Origin: Ariolimax columbianus
Lineage: Eukaryota; Mollusca; Gastropoda; Stylommatophora; Arionidae
Reading direction: 5' to 3'
Length of the DNA stretch: 64,000 nt
Assembly (NCBI GenBank): GCA_036924085.1
Contig: JAVGWX010000002.1
Span: forward strand, 90,232,371-90,296,370
Positions within the stretch are counted from its first letter, which is position 1. Every line of letters starts with the position of its first letter. The translations under genes and the position numbers were made by a program. The notes under the pieces were generated by a model. It saw only the letters and a list, made by a program, of their open reading frames with translations, had not been told where the DNA came from and ran no database searches. Shown piece after piece: positions 32,260 through 41,429 of this stretch.

Positions 32260-33122
32260 TAAACTTCTGTGAAATATTCGAACAGATAGAGGGGCTGCCA
32301 GGGCTTGTCGTTGGAAGAGTGGCAATTAATAATCTGACATATTTGGATGATGTAGTTTTGATGGCAAAAAGTGAACAAGAATTACAGGAACTTTTGACAA
32401 CAACATACAAAATAAGGCAAACGTTTTCATTAGACGTAAACATCAAGAAAGCAAAGACTAGGATACTTGGGGAAAGTGATAAGAAACCATGTACGCGGAT
32501 ACAATTAAAAGATCAACTACTGGAACAGGCACTGGGTTTCTCCTATCTAGGTCATATGATAACGGAAGATGGCAGATCTGATAAAGAAATCAGAAACAGA
32601 ATATGGATGGCCAAGATGGTATTCGGCAACACGCGACACATACTCATATCCAAACAGATCAATCAGAATTTGAAATTGAGAATTGCCAGGTGTTTCGTAT
32701 ACTCGTCACTGCTACTACTTTATGGCGCAGAAACATGAATAACAAGTTGAAAAATAATATTGAAGCCTTCGAAATATGGGCATATAGAAGATTGAGTCGC
32801 ATTTCATGGAAGAGAGGAACATAGATTTGGAGGTATTGTAAAAGTTGGAGGTGAAAAGAGAATTAATGCCCGAAATCAGGATTAGACAGCTACATTATGT
32901 TGGTCATATAACAAGATACACCTCCTTGTAGAGGACCATACTAGGGGTTAGGGTGGAATTCAGTTGTTCAAGAAACAGACAACGTTTTAGGGGGGTGGAT
33001 AACATCAGGAGAATGATCTGGCACAGCCTCTCAGTTTGCACCATTAAGGCAAGCGATAGAGAACACTGAAGATCCACTGCAGCCGACCGTCGATGCGGAG
33101 ATGGCACTTAAGCTGAACTGAA
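32260..33122 (+). mobile_element. LINE-E: RT C-terminal half and 3' end
   Basis: It begins in the RT palm: VAINNLTYLDDVVLMAKSEQ, where Y-L-D-D stands at the usual Y-A-D-D position. The next parts are LLEQALGFSYLGHMITEDGR, IWMAKMVFGNTRHILIS, LKLRIARCFVYSSLLLLYGAET and NIEAFEIWAYRRLSRISW. After stops the C-terminal VGHITRYTSL and RQRFRGVDNIRRM follow (32900-33015), and the 3' end 'tgcggagatggcacttaag' equals that of the 30.5 kb copy. Palm and thumb are open over 139 codons, but the element is dead (5' truncated, later stops). Confidence 0.9.
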
Positions 33123-33124
33123 AA

Positions 33125-33440
33125 TATTGAACAGATTTAAATGAACTTCTATTTTTATTACACGCTTTTATTTAATCTGACCGTTGACCGTTTGCATGGA
33201 CTTCTATTTCTTCTATTTTAACCAACTTTCCCATAACCTTGAGAGCGGACATTTTGTACAGAGCTTCTAGTTTTTTTTTGGCGTTTGCCTTATTTCTCTA
33301 TTCCTCAATGCGGATTTGCGTTGCACTATGGTTTTCATTTTGCGCCTGTCGGCCCAGTGCATTCGACTTCAGCATGCATTTTATTTAAGGGTCTGCTTCC
33401 TTCTGCATTTTCTAAGGGTTTGCTTCCCCGGGATAACGGC
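33125..33440. other. No gene seen
   Basis: T-rich sequence without recognised content. Confidence 0.5.
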
Positions 33441-33444
33441 CGGT

Positions 33445-33520
33445 GCTATGGTGGGGATCGAATCCAGCACCTACTGGTTGTGGGCAGTGTCACTTAACCA
33501 CTAGCATACGCCGTCCCCTA
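33445..33520 (-). mobile_element. SINE-4: tRNA-like head
   Basis: Reverse-complemented from 33518, the sequence starts GGGGACGGCGTATGCTAGTG, continues with GTTAAGTGAC (A box) and has GGATTCGATCCC (B box) about 55 bases from the start. This is the layout of a tRNA-derived SINE 5' region. A folded acceptor stem is not convincing, so I do not call it a functional tRNA. Confidence 0.7.
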
Positions 33521-33574
33521 TAAGTATTTGTTTCTTTTGCCGAAAAACACCGCTTAAAAGAAATATATATACTT

Positions 33575-33700
33575 ATATACGACACGTGTTCAAATGAAAC
33601 CGGACCAAACTGCACCGAGTGATCCAGGACCGTGTTAACGAACGAGAAGGTTGCCCAGCCCGCACGGCAACATCTTGTCAGTTCAGGTTCTAGGGTATTC
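33575..33700 (+). mobile_element. Solo end of the fold-back mariner family
   Basis: 'cgacacgtgttcaaatgaaa' followed by 'ccggaccaaactgcaccgagtga' matches the terminal inverted repeat of the elements at 37622-38366 and 56552-57151. Similarity fades after about 45 bases, and no partner end is visible nearby. Confidence 0.7.
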
Positions 33701-33784
33701 TCTATATTGAGGAGGTGCCCAAGATAAATGTACACGGTAACAGCATGCCTTTCGAGCGCATGTCCGCGTGGATATGTGACGTGC

Positions 33785-34020
33785 GCCGTATTTGGGTTAT
33801 AGTGATAAGGTGAATGCCCTGGCCATCAATCTCACTCTTGACCTAAGTTACCTTGGATCAGTGGCAAGACTTGGTCGAGACGACTGGAGGTAACTCGGGA
33901 TGCAGGTACTCTGATCTTATCTCCTGTGAGATCAGAGGTCGCTTCAAACTTGCGGGATCGATCGCCCTTTCATCACTGTGAGAGGCGAGTGCCTTAACCT
34001 CTTGACTACAGCGACCACCA
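33785..34020 (-). mobile_element. SINE-2 copy (tRNA-derived), minus strand
   Basis: Reverse-complemented it reads 'gtcgctgtagtcaagaggtt' then 'aaggcactcgcctctcac' (A box) and 'gggcgatcgatcccgc' (B box), then the body 'agagtacctgcatcccgagt', 'ccagtcgtctcgaccaagtc' and the end 'gagtgagattgatgg'. Inverted relative to 26145-26395. Confidence 0.87.
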
Positions 34021-34109
34021 GATAATATGACATAATTATCTGCTCTTTTTTTATTTTGTTTCAAATAGATTCTCATGCCATGTAACTGTATTGAAATATT
34101 AAATAGTTC

Positions 34110-34300
34110 TGTTGTAAATCGAAGTGATCCCCGTAGTAGTGAGCGTCGCGCAGATAAAGCCAAGCCTAGCACCACCGCATGAGGGACAGTCCATCCTCAT
34201 CAGCACGCTCGGGCTGTGAGGAAAGCTACTACAACTCGCCATTTGCAGGGCACACAAAAGAGTAAATTTACTTATTGTGGGCCTTCGACCACAACATATA
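34110..34300 (-). mobile_element. LINE-C 3' end copy
   Basis: Shares 'gtgagcgtcgcgcagataaa', 'catcctcatcagcacgctcg', 'gtgaggaaagctactacaac' and 'cacacaaaagagtaaattta' in order with 58960-59110. It directly abuts the LINE-A copy that follows. Confidence 0.8.
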
Positions 34301-34815
34301 GTGGGAGTTTGTCCAAAACTGCTCGCAAAAGCCGGAAGCAAAGGCTCCACACTGACTCGTCATTCATTAACCTATAAAGAAGGAAAGATACTCATCAAAC
34401 CATCTTTGGGTGGGGGGAGGTGGGGTGGTGTGGAAGGGGGGGGGGGGCGTGGGAAGGCAGGGCCGGAACGTAATGTAGAGAACAGCAATTACAAGCTGCA
34501 ATCAAGCCAGAAATTACAGCATAGCAAAACTTGACAGAGATATTCAGACTTGGAACGGGACATTGCATACTCCAAGACCCACCTCAACAGAATGGGTCTT
34601 AGTGACTCCACCACGCGTTATTGCGCAGCACCCAAGCAACCACTGGAGCATATCCTGGAGGACTGCCTCACTCAAAGAGAGGCAGTCTGATCCGGGGGAG
34701 CGACCATGCTTAAAAGGTTGCCAGGCCCAGCGAAGACTTACAATAAAGTCTCTTTCTGAAAACATCATCGAGTTAGAGGCATGATATCAGTTGATCGAAA
34801 AAGAAGAAGACAAAG
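34270..34815 (+). mobile_element. LINE-A copy, late RNase H to 3' end
   Basis: LAKAGSKGSTLTRHSLTYKE at about 34318-34380 is the end of RNase H and the following helix. A G-rich expansion (34410-34450) interrupts it. The C-terminal knuckle region appears as decayed RVIAQHPSNHWSISWRTAS and the end as 'atatcagttgatcgaaaaag' plus a GAAGAAG tail. Confidence 0.8.
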
Positions 34816-35389
34816 AATTAGATGAAATTATCAGGATAAGTTAGAGAGTATGGCTTCTGGGTTTTCCTTTAATCCTTTCCCGTGTTGTTTTTTTTTCTGA
34901 CAAGCAACCTGTTTCTCTTCTGGAGTCACTTAAATGTATATTTTTGGAGGTTTACAAATTCATATAAACGCTATTTTGTATTCCCATACACTTTTCTTCC
35001 ATGACTATTGCTTATTTTGTCCCCCTGTTCTGTCATTTGTTTCCAAAATGTTCACCCGAAACTATACCTAATTTTGTCCCCTATAATGTTTAACAAATCT
35101 TGAAGATTTAGCTCATCAGACGTATTGTGCTAAAGCCTGAACATTCTGTATAGTACGACGTTTCTTTCACTGCCTTTGTAAAGACGTCTTTGCTATATAA
35201 ACAGCACACTGTGAGCACCATGCTTGAAGGGTAAGTTTAGGGTCAAATAGCAAGAGAAAGACATGGTTATACATTAGAGAGTAACACAAAGATGTTGACA
35301 GAAAACACTCTTATCAGATTGCAGCTCCAAGGCAAGATGATCTTCGGTCTCATCAAATCTACGCGATTCTCTTGTAATAATTAATCTCC
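34816..35389. other. No gene seen (0.57 kb)
   Basis: AT-rich, nothing recognised. Confidence 0.5.
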
Positions 35390-36180
35390 TCTTCAACTCT
35401 CTTTCTCTCTCTCTTTCTCTATCTCTCTCTCTCGCTCGCTCTCTCGTCTTTCCATAGCTACTCACATTGATAATCCAGCCTTCTATGAATTACAAATTAC
35501 CCAAGATTAGCCTTGCCAAGAAAACAGGACCAGTGAGAGCTTTCAAATTGCCAGCCATTTCAGAAAGAAAGAGGAGTAATTTTGTTGCCAATCTTAAGTG
35601 TCTATCTTTCTCTCTCTCTCTCTCTTTCTCTCTCTACTCTGTCCTTCATGTATATCCTATATCTATATACTATGTCTGTAGCAAAGTCTTGCGCCGTGCC
35701 ATGCCTAGTGCTGTAGAAATATATCTTTATCTTTCTCTCTATTCGCCCCCCACCTCCTCTATCCTCTCTAATCTATAAACTATGTCTATATATAGATCTT
35801 GAACCATGCTGTAACAATCTATCTCTATCCTTTTCCCTCTATTCGCCCACATCTCTACCGTCTCTAGTGATATACTATGTCCATATCTAAGTCTGTAATC
35901 GTGCCACACCCACTGCTGTAGCAACCTCTCTCTATCTTGATCTCTATTCGTCTCCCTTTCTATCCTCTTTATCTCTATACTATATATCTAAGTCTTGAAC
36001 CGTGCCATGCCCACTGCTGTAACAGTGCATCTATCTCGATATCTCCGTTTATACATATACAGTCGTATCCCATGTCTCTCAAACTATCGTCGTATATCTC
36101 CTTACACATAGACAGTCTTATCTCCGGTCCATTCAGCTCGCTCCCTATTTAACTTTATACATAGACATTATTATCTCCCG
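35390..36180. repeat. Pyrimidine-rich degenerate tandem repeat, about 110-120 bp
   Basis: (CT)n tracts at 35400-35450 and 35600-35640, then units with 'aagtcttgaaccgtgccatg' followed by 'cccactgctgtaacag' and 'tctatctctat...attcgcc', repeated about four times to 36060. The 'gaacc(g/a)t(g)cca(t/c)gccc' core resembles the core of the repeat that leads into the neuroligin exon, so this may be its older, diverged outskirts. Confidence 0.65.
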
Positions 36181-36187
36181 TCAGTCC

Positions 36188-36375
36188 AGTCTTCTTCTTC
36201 TGTGTTCATTCTGAATCTCCCCCTACCAAGCCCTGAACAGGGCTTTGCAAGTAGCAGGATGTAGTCCGGAGAACGGATTTGCGTTGTGTCGCTAGTTTAC
36301 AGTTTGACTGCGATATTTGCACTTTTCGGCCCGACACATCCGTCTTAGCAGGGTCAGCCCAGTAATCACCTCATC
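36188..36375 (-). mobile_element. SINE-1 3' fragment
   Basis: 'cttcttcttctgtgttcatt' (tail complement), 'accaagccctgaacagggct' , 'ttgcaagtagcaggatgtag', 'ttgcgttgtgtcg' and 'gcgatatttgcacttttcgg' match SINE-1 on the minus strand. Confidence 0.82.
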
Positions 36376-37018
36376 TCCATTTAGATGAAGACAGTATTAT
36401 TTCTTCTCTCTAAAACTCTCTCTGTCTTCCTTTATACAAACATAATAGTATATCTCGTCTTTTAAACACTATCTCGATCTCCCTTTTATACAATTACACT
36501 CTATCTCCGACAACACTCTTCCACTCTTCTATCTCTCACCAATACATCTCATCTCTTCGACTACTCCTCTCAATGTATATTGTCTCTACTAGTCCCTGTG
36601 ATAACATCTCTCTATCGTTCCCTTTCTTTAGTATTTTCTTCTCTTTCTCTCTCTTAATACCTCTGCTTTATTAATATCTCATCTTTCGCTCACTGTCACG
36701 GTCTCTCCATCTCGCTCTCTCTCTCTTATCTTAAATTAGCAATACCCCCTCTCTTCTTAATGAGAACATATGTCTCTCCAACTCTCTCCAGACGGGACTG
36801 ATACACCTCCAATAAAAATAAAAGTATAATAATATTCCTCCAACCTCTTTCCATTTCCATCCTCCCTCGCGAGTATTATCAACTATATGCCCCTCCCACC
36901 AGCTACTCGAACAATCCATCTTTCTCTCCGTACTCCCAACTACAAAATATTATCTTCCGCATGTCTTCTGCTTTCTCTCCCCATTACTCACTTTGTAACT
37001 AATAAATTGTTCTTCTCA
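36376..37018. other. CT-rich DNA without a gene
   Basis: Strongly pyrimidine-rich on the plus strand with (CT)n at 36700-36725. No coding signal. Confidence 0.6.
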
Positions 37019-37530
37019 CGCACCAGACTGGAACGATACCATGCCCCTATCAACAATAATAAACTATCTCGATTCCACATATCTGTACCTCTTCCCAAGA
37101 TGGATCGATACCACCCCACTGACTATAACACATTTTCTTTGTCTACTTTTCACCAGAATGAAACGATACCACCCCACGGACTATAACACATTTTCTTTAT
37201 CTACTTTTCACCAGAATGAAACGATACCACCCCACGGACTATAATACATTTTCTTTATCTACTTTTCACCAGAATGAAACGATACCACCCCACGGACTAT
37301 AATACATTTTCTTTATCTACTTTTCACCAGAATGAAACGATACCACCCCACGGACTATAATACATTTTCTTTATCTACTTTTCACCAGAATGAAACGATA
37401 CCACCCCACTGACTATAATACATTTTCTTTGTCTACTTTTCACCAGAATGAAACGATACCACCCCACTGACTATAATACATTTTCTTTGTCTACTTTTCA
37501 CCAGAATGAAACGATACCACGCCCCTGACT
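37019..37530. repeat. 58-bp tandem repeat, related to the neuroligin acceptor repeat
   Basis: Regular units of 58 bp carrying 'ttttcaccagaatgaaacga' then 'taccaccccac', seven or more nearly identical copies, with diverged edge copies ('ccagactggaacgatacca', 'cccaagatggatcgatacca', 'ccagaatgaaacgatacca'). The core (pyrimidines, CAG, A-T-G-(a)A-A-C-G-A-T-A-C-C-A-C) is the same as in 38390-39440 and at the start of the neuroligin exon. A diverged pair continues to about 37600. Confidence 0.9.
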
Positions 37531-37621
37531 ACAGTAAGCTATCTTACTGCTTCTTTTTTTCCAAAAGTTCACTGACTAAAGTGAGCTATCTTTTTCATTA
37601 CAACCCTCTTGGATAGAACTA

Positions 37622-38366
37622 CGAGGCATGTTCAAATGAAATCGGACGTAACTGTACCAAGTGAACATACTTACGATGCGCATGATGACGTCACTTCTGG
37701 TGTAAACAGCACATACCAACCGTCAAGTTTACACAATTGCTTTATCCTTCGACGCACAGTTTCTTCGGCAGACTGTTGAAAACATGACTGGTGTGACTCG
37801 GAATCCGTCAAGAGTTGATCAGCGAGCGGTGATTTGGTTTCTAATAGCTGAACAATGTCGACCAGTTGACATTCATCGCAGAATTCATTCAGTGTAAGAG
37901 GACAAAAGTGTGGCGAACGTAAGCTCCGGCGACTGTCTACCCGAATTACTACATCAATTTTGGCGGTGTCATTTTCTGACACAACAATATGCGCTGACCT
38001 GGTCTCAAAAGTTCTTTCATTATTTCACGTCCTTCTTTAAATATCGTTGTCCAGTTCTTCGCTGTTGTCTTCGACACACTTTTGTCATCATACACTATCT
38101 GCATGCTGCGATGAATGTCAATTGGTCGACATCATTCAGCTGTTAGAAACCGAATCACCGCTCGCTGATCAAATCTGGACGGATTCCATATCACACCCGT
38201 CATGTTTTCAACGGTCTGCTGAGGAAACTATGAGTTGGTGGATAATGAAATGTTGCAAACTTGGCGGTTGGTATGTGCTGTTTACATTATACGTGACGTC
38301 ATCATGCATATCATAACGTATGTTCACTTGGTGCAGTTAAGTCCGGTTTCATTTGAACACGCCTCG
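37622..38366. mobile_element. Fold-back mariner-type element (745 bp) carrying inverted copies of the transposase N-terminus
   Basis: Terminal inverted repeats 'cgaggcatgttcaaatgaaa' (37622) and its complement ending at 38366 are flanked by TA on both sides, the target duplication of Tc1/mariner elements. The TIRs extend inward: about 280 bases of the left arm (to ~37900) are inverted again in the right arm (from ~38080), with a loop between. Both arms encode the same segment outward-in: VDQRAVI(W/R)F, then Q-P-V-D-I-H-R-R; in the right arm (minus strand) it continues to DKSVSKTTAKNWTTIFKEGR. This is the helix-turn-helix DNA-binding domain of Mos1-like mariner transposases. No catalytic domain is present, so it is non-autonomous. 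It sits in the repeat array 1.05 kb upstream of the neuroligin exon. Confidence 0.85.
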
Positions 38367-38389
38367 TATATCACAACCGTGACTCTTAT

Positions 38390-38530
38390 AATTAAACATA
38401 AACTTATGCCCCTTTCTCCCAATCCCCAGAATGCGAAGATATCACGCCCCTAACTCCAATAATTAAACTAAATCCAGCTCTTCTTTCTCTCTATCTCACT
38501 CTATCTCTCTCTCTCTCTCTTTCTCTAAAA
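38390..38530. repeat. Diverged acceptor-repeat unit and CT tract
   Basis: One unit, 'tctcccaatccccagaatgc' then 'gaagatatcacgcccctaactcc', followed by (CT)n at about 38495-38525. The mariner element is inserted between this and the 58-bp array. Confidence 0.75.
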
Positions 38531-38815
38531 AAGCACGATGCCACGAACCTGTCTAGTAGACACAGTGAAAGCCACCATCTATCTGACTACTTAGGATACA
38601 ACGATGCCACGACCCTGTCTAGTAGACACAGTGAAAGCCACCATCTATCTGACTACTTAGGATACAACGATGCCACGACCCTGTCTAGTAGACACAGTGA
38701 AAGCCACCATCTATCTGACTACTTAGGATACAACGATGCCACGACCCTGTCTAGTAAACACAGTGAAAGCCACCATCTATCTGACTACTTAGGATACAAC
38801 GTGCCACGACCCTGA
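38531..38815. repeat. 66-bp tandem repeat, four copies
   Basis: Period 66 bp ('acgatgccacgaccctgtct' at 38601 and 38667). The first 15 bases of the unit match the 'acgataccacgcccctg' core of the surrounding repeat, so this is a sub-array expanded from one diverged unit. Confidence 0.88.
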
Positions 38816-39440
38816 TGAATAATTAAACTGCAAAAAAACCGTCTCTACCCCTTCCTTGGATGTAACGATACAACGTCCCTGTCTAATAATTGCACTAACA
38901 TCCCCTCTCTGCCACTTCCCAAGATGAAATGATCCGGCTTGCCAGACTTTAATAATTAAACTACAGCATCCACCCTTCTCTCTCAGTCTCTATGATGGGG
39001 CTGTACAAAGCTCTTAACTCTAATAATTAAACTAAACGCCCTGTCTTCACTTTCCCTACCCTTTCTGCCACTCTCCATGATGAACGATACCCCGCCCCAG
39101 ACTCTTATGTAAACTAAAAACCCCTTTTTCTGCTACTCCCCAGAATTGAACGATACCACGCCTCTGACTCTATTATGTCAACTCAAACCCCTTTTCCATT
39201 TCTGCCACTCCCCAGGATTGAACCATGCAACGCCCCTGATTTTTATGTAAACTCAAAATCCCTTCTGCCATTCCCAAGGATTGAGCGACACCACGCCCCT
39301 TACTCTACTATGTGAACTAAAAACCCCACTTTCTGCCACTCCCCAGGATTGAACAATACCACGCCCTTGACTCTAATATATAAACTCAAAATCGCCCCCC
39401 TTTCTGCCACTCCCCAGGATGGAACGATACCACGCCCCTG
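38816..39440 (+). repeat. Acceptor-bearing repeat leading into the neuroligin exon
   Basis: About ten units of roughly 55-75 bp, each with a pyrimidine run, 'ctgccactccccag' and 'gattgaacgataccacgccc', then 'ctgactctaatatgtaaact'. The last unit ends inside the neuroligin exon: its 'tttctgccactccccag' is the exon's 3' splice site (AG at 39416-39417) and its 'gatggaacgataccacgccc' plus 'ctg' is the first 23 exon bases. At least four upstream units keep an intact polypyrimidine-CAG (about 39147, 39212, 39347, 39417). Confidence 0.9.
39403..39417 (+). promoter_or_regulatory. 3' splice acceptor of the neuroligin exon
   Basis: Pyrimidine-rich 'ttctgccactccccag' ends at AG 39416-39417. It is the last of a series of nearly identical acceptor-like sequences in the upstream repeat. 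Which one is used cannot be told from sequence alone, but only this one is followed by an open frame into the esterase-like domain. Confidence 0.7.
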
Positions 39441-39567
39441 CCTGTGATGGTGTTTGTCCATGGAGAGAGTTACGAGATGGGAACAGGAAATGCGTACGAC
39501 GGAAGTGTTCTCTCCAGCTTTGGTGACGTCATTGTTGTGACGCTGAATTACAGACTTGGTGTTTTAG
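39418..39567 (+). CDS. NLGN: Neuroligin internal coding exon (partial gene)
   Basis: The exon encodes about 50 residues: ...[50 protein letters not shown]. In neuroligins, postsynaptic cell-surface proteins that bind neurexins, this is the start of the catalytically inactive carboxylesterase-like domain, including the H-G oxyanion-hole region and N-Y-R-L-G-x-L-G. The combination HGESY...GTGN.YDGSVL is neuroligin-like, not a digestive or acetylcholine esterase (which have HGG-x-x-x-G). The 3' border is a good donor, TTAG|GTGAGT, at 39567/39568; vertebrate neuroligins also break just after this G. The proposed 5' border is CCCCAG|GAT at 39417/39418, giving 150 bases with phase 1 at both ends. 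The first 23 bases belong to the upstream tandem repeat, so the codons for D-T-T-P may be repeat-derived. Preceding and following exons are not in the window. High confidence in the family, moderate in the exact 5' edge. Confidence 0.92.
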
Positions 39568-39573
39568 GTGAGT
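39568..39573 (+). promoter_or_regulatory. 5' splice donor of the neuroligin exon
   Basis: GTGAGT directly after 'gttttag', a full match to the donor consensus, interrupting the Gly codon of G-V-L-G (phase 1). Confidence 0.85.
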
Positions 39574-39574
39574 T

Positions 39575-40020
39575 CAATCCATATATCCACCCACCCATTC
39601 TGTATTCCATCCATCATTCGCCTTTCCATTCATCAATCTATCATTTAATCCATGTATCCACCCACCCATCCTGTATTCCATCCATCATTCACCTTTCCAT
39701 TCATCAATCTATCATTTAATCCATGTATCCACCCACCCATTCTGTATTCCATCCATCATTCGCCTTTCCATTCATCAATCTATCATTTAATCCATGTATC
39801 CACCCACCCATTCTGTATTCCATCCATCATTCGCCTTTCCATTCATCAATCTATCATTTAATCCATGTATCCACCCACCCATTCTGTATTCCATCCATCA
39901 TTCGCCTTTCCATTCATCAATCTATCATTTAATCCATGTATCCACCCACCCATCCTGTATTCCATCCATCATTCACCTTTCCATTCATCATTCTATCATT
40001 TAATCCATGTATCCACACAT
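39575..40020. repeat. 71-bp tandem repeat, about six copies, at the start of the downstream intron
   Basis: Units containing 'ccatgtatccacccacccat' and 'tctgtattccatccatcatt' repeat every 71 bp (starts at 39652, 39723, 39794). It begins within about 10 bases of the splice donor. The internal structure is (CCAT)n-like, suggesting growth from an ATCC/CCAT microsatellite. Confidence 0.93.
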
Positions 40021-40322
40021 TCCTTCGTCGATTGAGCATTCGTCCATTCTTTCACTTATCCATTGTATTGCATCCATCCATTATTTCGCCAATCAGCCAT
40101 GATTGTCCGTCCAATATTGCGTCTATCCACTGTTGCCTCCATCCATTATTACCTCCATCAATTATTGCACCTATCCAATATTACACTCATCCAGTATTGC
40201 ATCCAACCATTATTGTATCCATCCATTTTGAACCCATCTATTATTGCATACATCCAATATTTTACCCATCCAATATTGTCTACATCCATTATTGCATCCA
40301 TCCATAATTGCACCAACTCATT
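40021..40322. repeat. Degenerate (ATCC)n-derived repeat
   Basis: Irregular 'catccattattgcatccatc' units of 12-16 bp. Continuous with the 71-bp array on the left and the 112-bp array on the right, except for the SINE-1 insertion. Confidence 0.85.
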
Positions 40323-40325
40323 ATT

Positions 40326-40467
40326 GTGAAAATATCACAGTCAAGCTGTAAATTATCGACACAACAGCATTCCGTTCTCTAGACTACATCCTGCTACGAG
40401 CAAAGCCATGTTCAGTGCTTGGTAATGGGAGATTAGGAATGAACGCAGAAGAAGAAGACAAGAAGAC
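40326..40467 (+). mobile_element. SINE-1 3' fragment
   Basis: 'aaatatcacagtcaagctgt', 'cattccgttctct', 'ctacatcctgctac', 'gcttggtaatgggagatta' and a 'gcagaagaagaag' tail. It is inserted in the CCAT-type repeat of the neuroligin intron in the sense orientation. Confidence 0.87.
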
Positions 40468-40920
40468 TCATCCATTACTACACTCATCCATTATTGCATC
40501 CATCCATTATTTCATCCATCCAATATTCCATGTATCCATTATTGCACCCATTTATAATTGCACTCACCCATTATTTTACTAATCCATTACTACACTCATC
40601 CATTATTGCATCCATCCATTATTTCATCCATCCAATATTCCATGTATCCATTATTGCACCCATTTATAATTGCACTCACCCATTATTTTACTAATCCATT
40701 ACTACACTCATCCATTATTGCATCCATCCATTATTTCATCCATCCAATATTCCATGTATCCATTATTGCACCCATTTATAATTGCACTCACCCATTATTT
40801 TACTAATCCATTACTACACGCATCCATTATTGCATCCAACAATAATTGCACCCCTTCATTATTGCACATATCATTATTGCATGCATCCATTGTTTCATCT
40901 ATACCACATTATTATGACTT
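40468..40920. repeat. 112-bp tandem repeat, more than three copies
   Basis: Period 112 bp ('cactcacccattattttact' near 40561, 40673, 40785). The copies are almost identical, so this is a recent expansion of the degenerate CCAT array. Confidence 0.93.
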
Positions 40921-41425
40921 GTAATGTGGCAGTTGTAGATCTGGTATATGTTCCATGAGCGAAAGCAGAGCTAAGCAGAAGGTTCAACAAAAGAAAAGCG
41001 TAGACACTCCGGATTTAACTCGGTCCGTTCATGCAACGAGAATACCTCCCTTCAAAGGAGGAACGAGTTTGAGAACTCTACCAATGGACTCTTGAAATGT
41101 CTCACCGTTAGCCTAACCGTTGACGTGTCCTATTTGAAAATATGACGTAGGTGTATCTGTTTTCTGGCCGAGTAAAAATATAGTTCCAAATAGACACTGC
41201 CGTCAGAGATGAAGTTCTAGAGACATCCATGTTTTAGCTCTCAGTTTTCCAAAGGTGGGGATGGCCAGTTCCTGATCACGCTGTCTTGACTTTTCTAATA
41301 GTAATTCAATTTGCACATTTGCAGTAAGGTGGACTGTAGCGTGTAGCTGATGGTTAGCAAACCATGGTTCTTATCTCCATGTCAATCAATGTCTTCAGCT
41401 TCTTCTTCAATCACCTGATGATATG
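40921..41425. other. No gene seen (0.5 kb)
   Basis: Unique sequence; I looked for the next neuroligin exon (expected F-L-S-T-G-D-x-x-A-x-G-N-x-G-L-L-D) and did not find it here or further right. Confidence 0.5.
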
Positions 41426-41429
41426 CATC

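Noticed and set aside
33445..33520. Possible functional tRNA gene (minus strand); likewise 59480-59547 and 26160-26250
   Set aside because: A- and B-box motifs are present, but the cloverleaf stems are poor and each is followed by a SINE body or has dispersed copies. They are tRNA-derived SINE heads.
39418..39567. Carboxylesterase or acetylcholinesterase instead of neuroligin
   Set aside because: HGESY with GTGN.YDGSVL and [14 protein letters not shown] fits neuroligin; catalytic esterases have an HGG-x-x-x-G oxyanion motif. A single exon cannot exclude a neuroligin-like paralogue.
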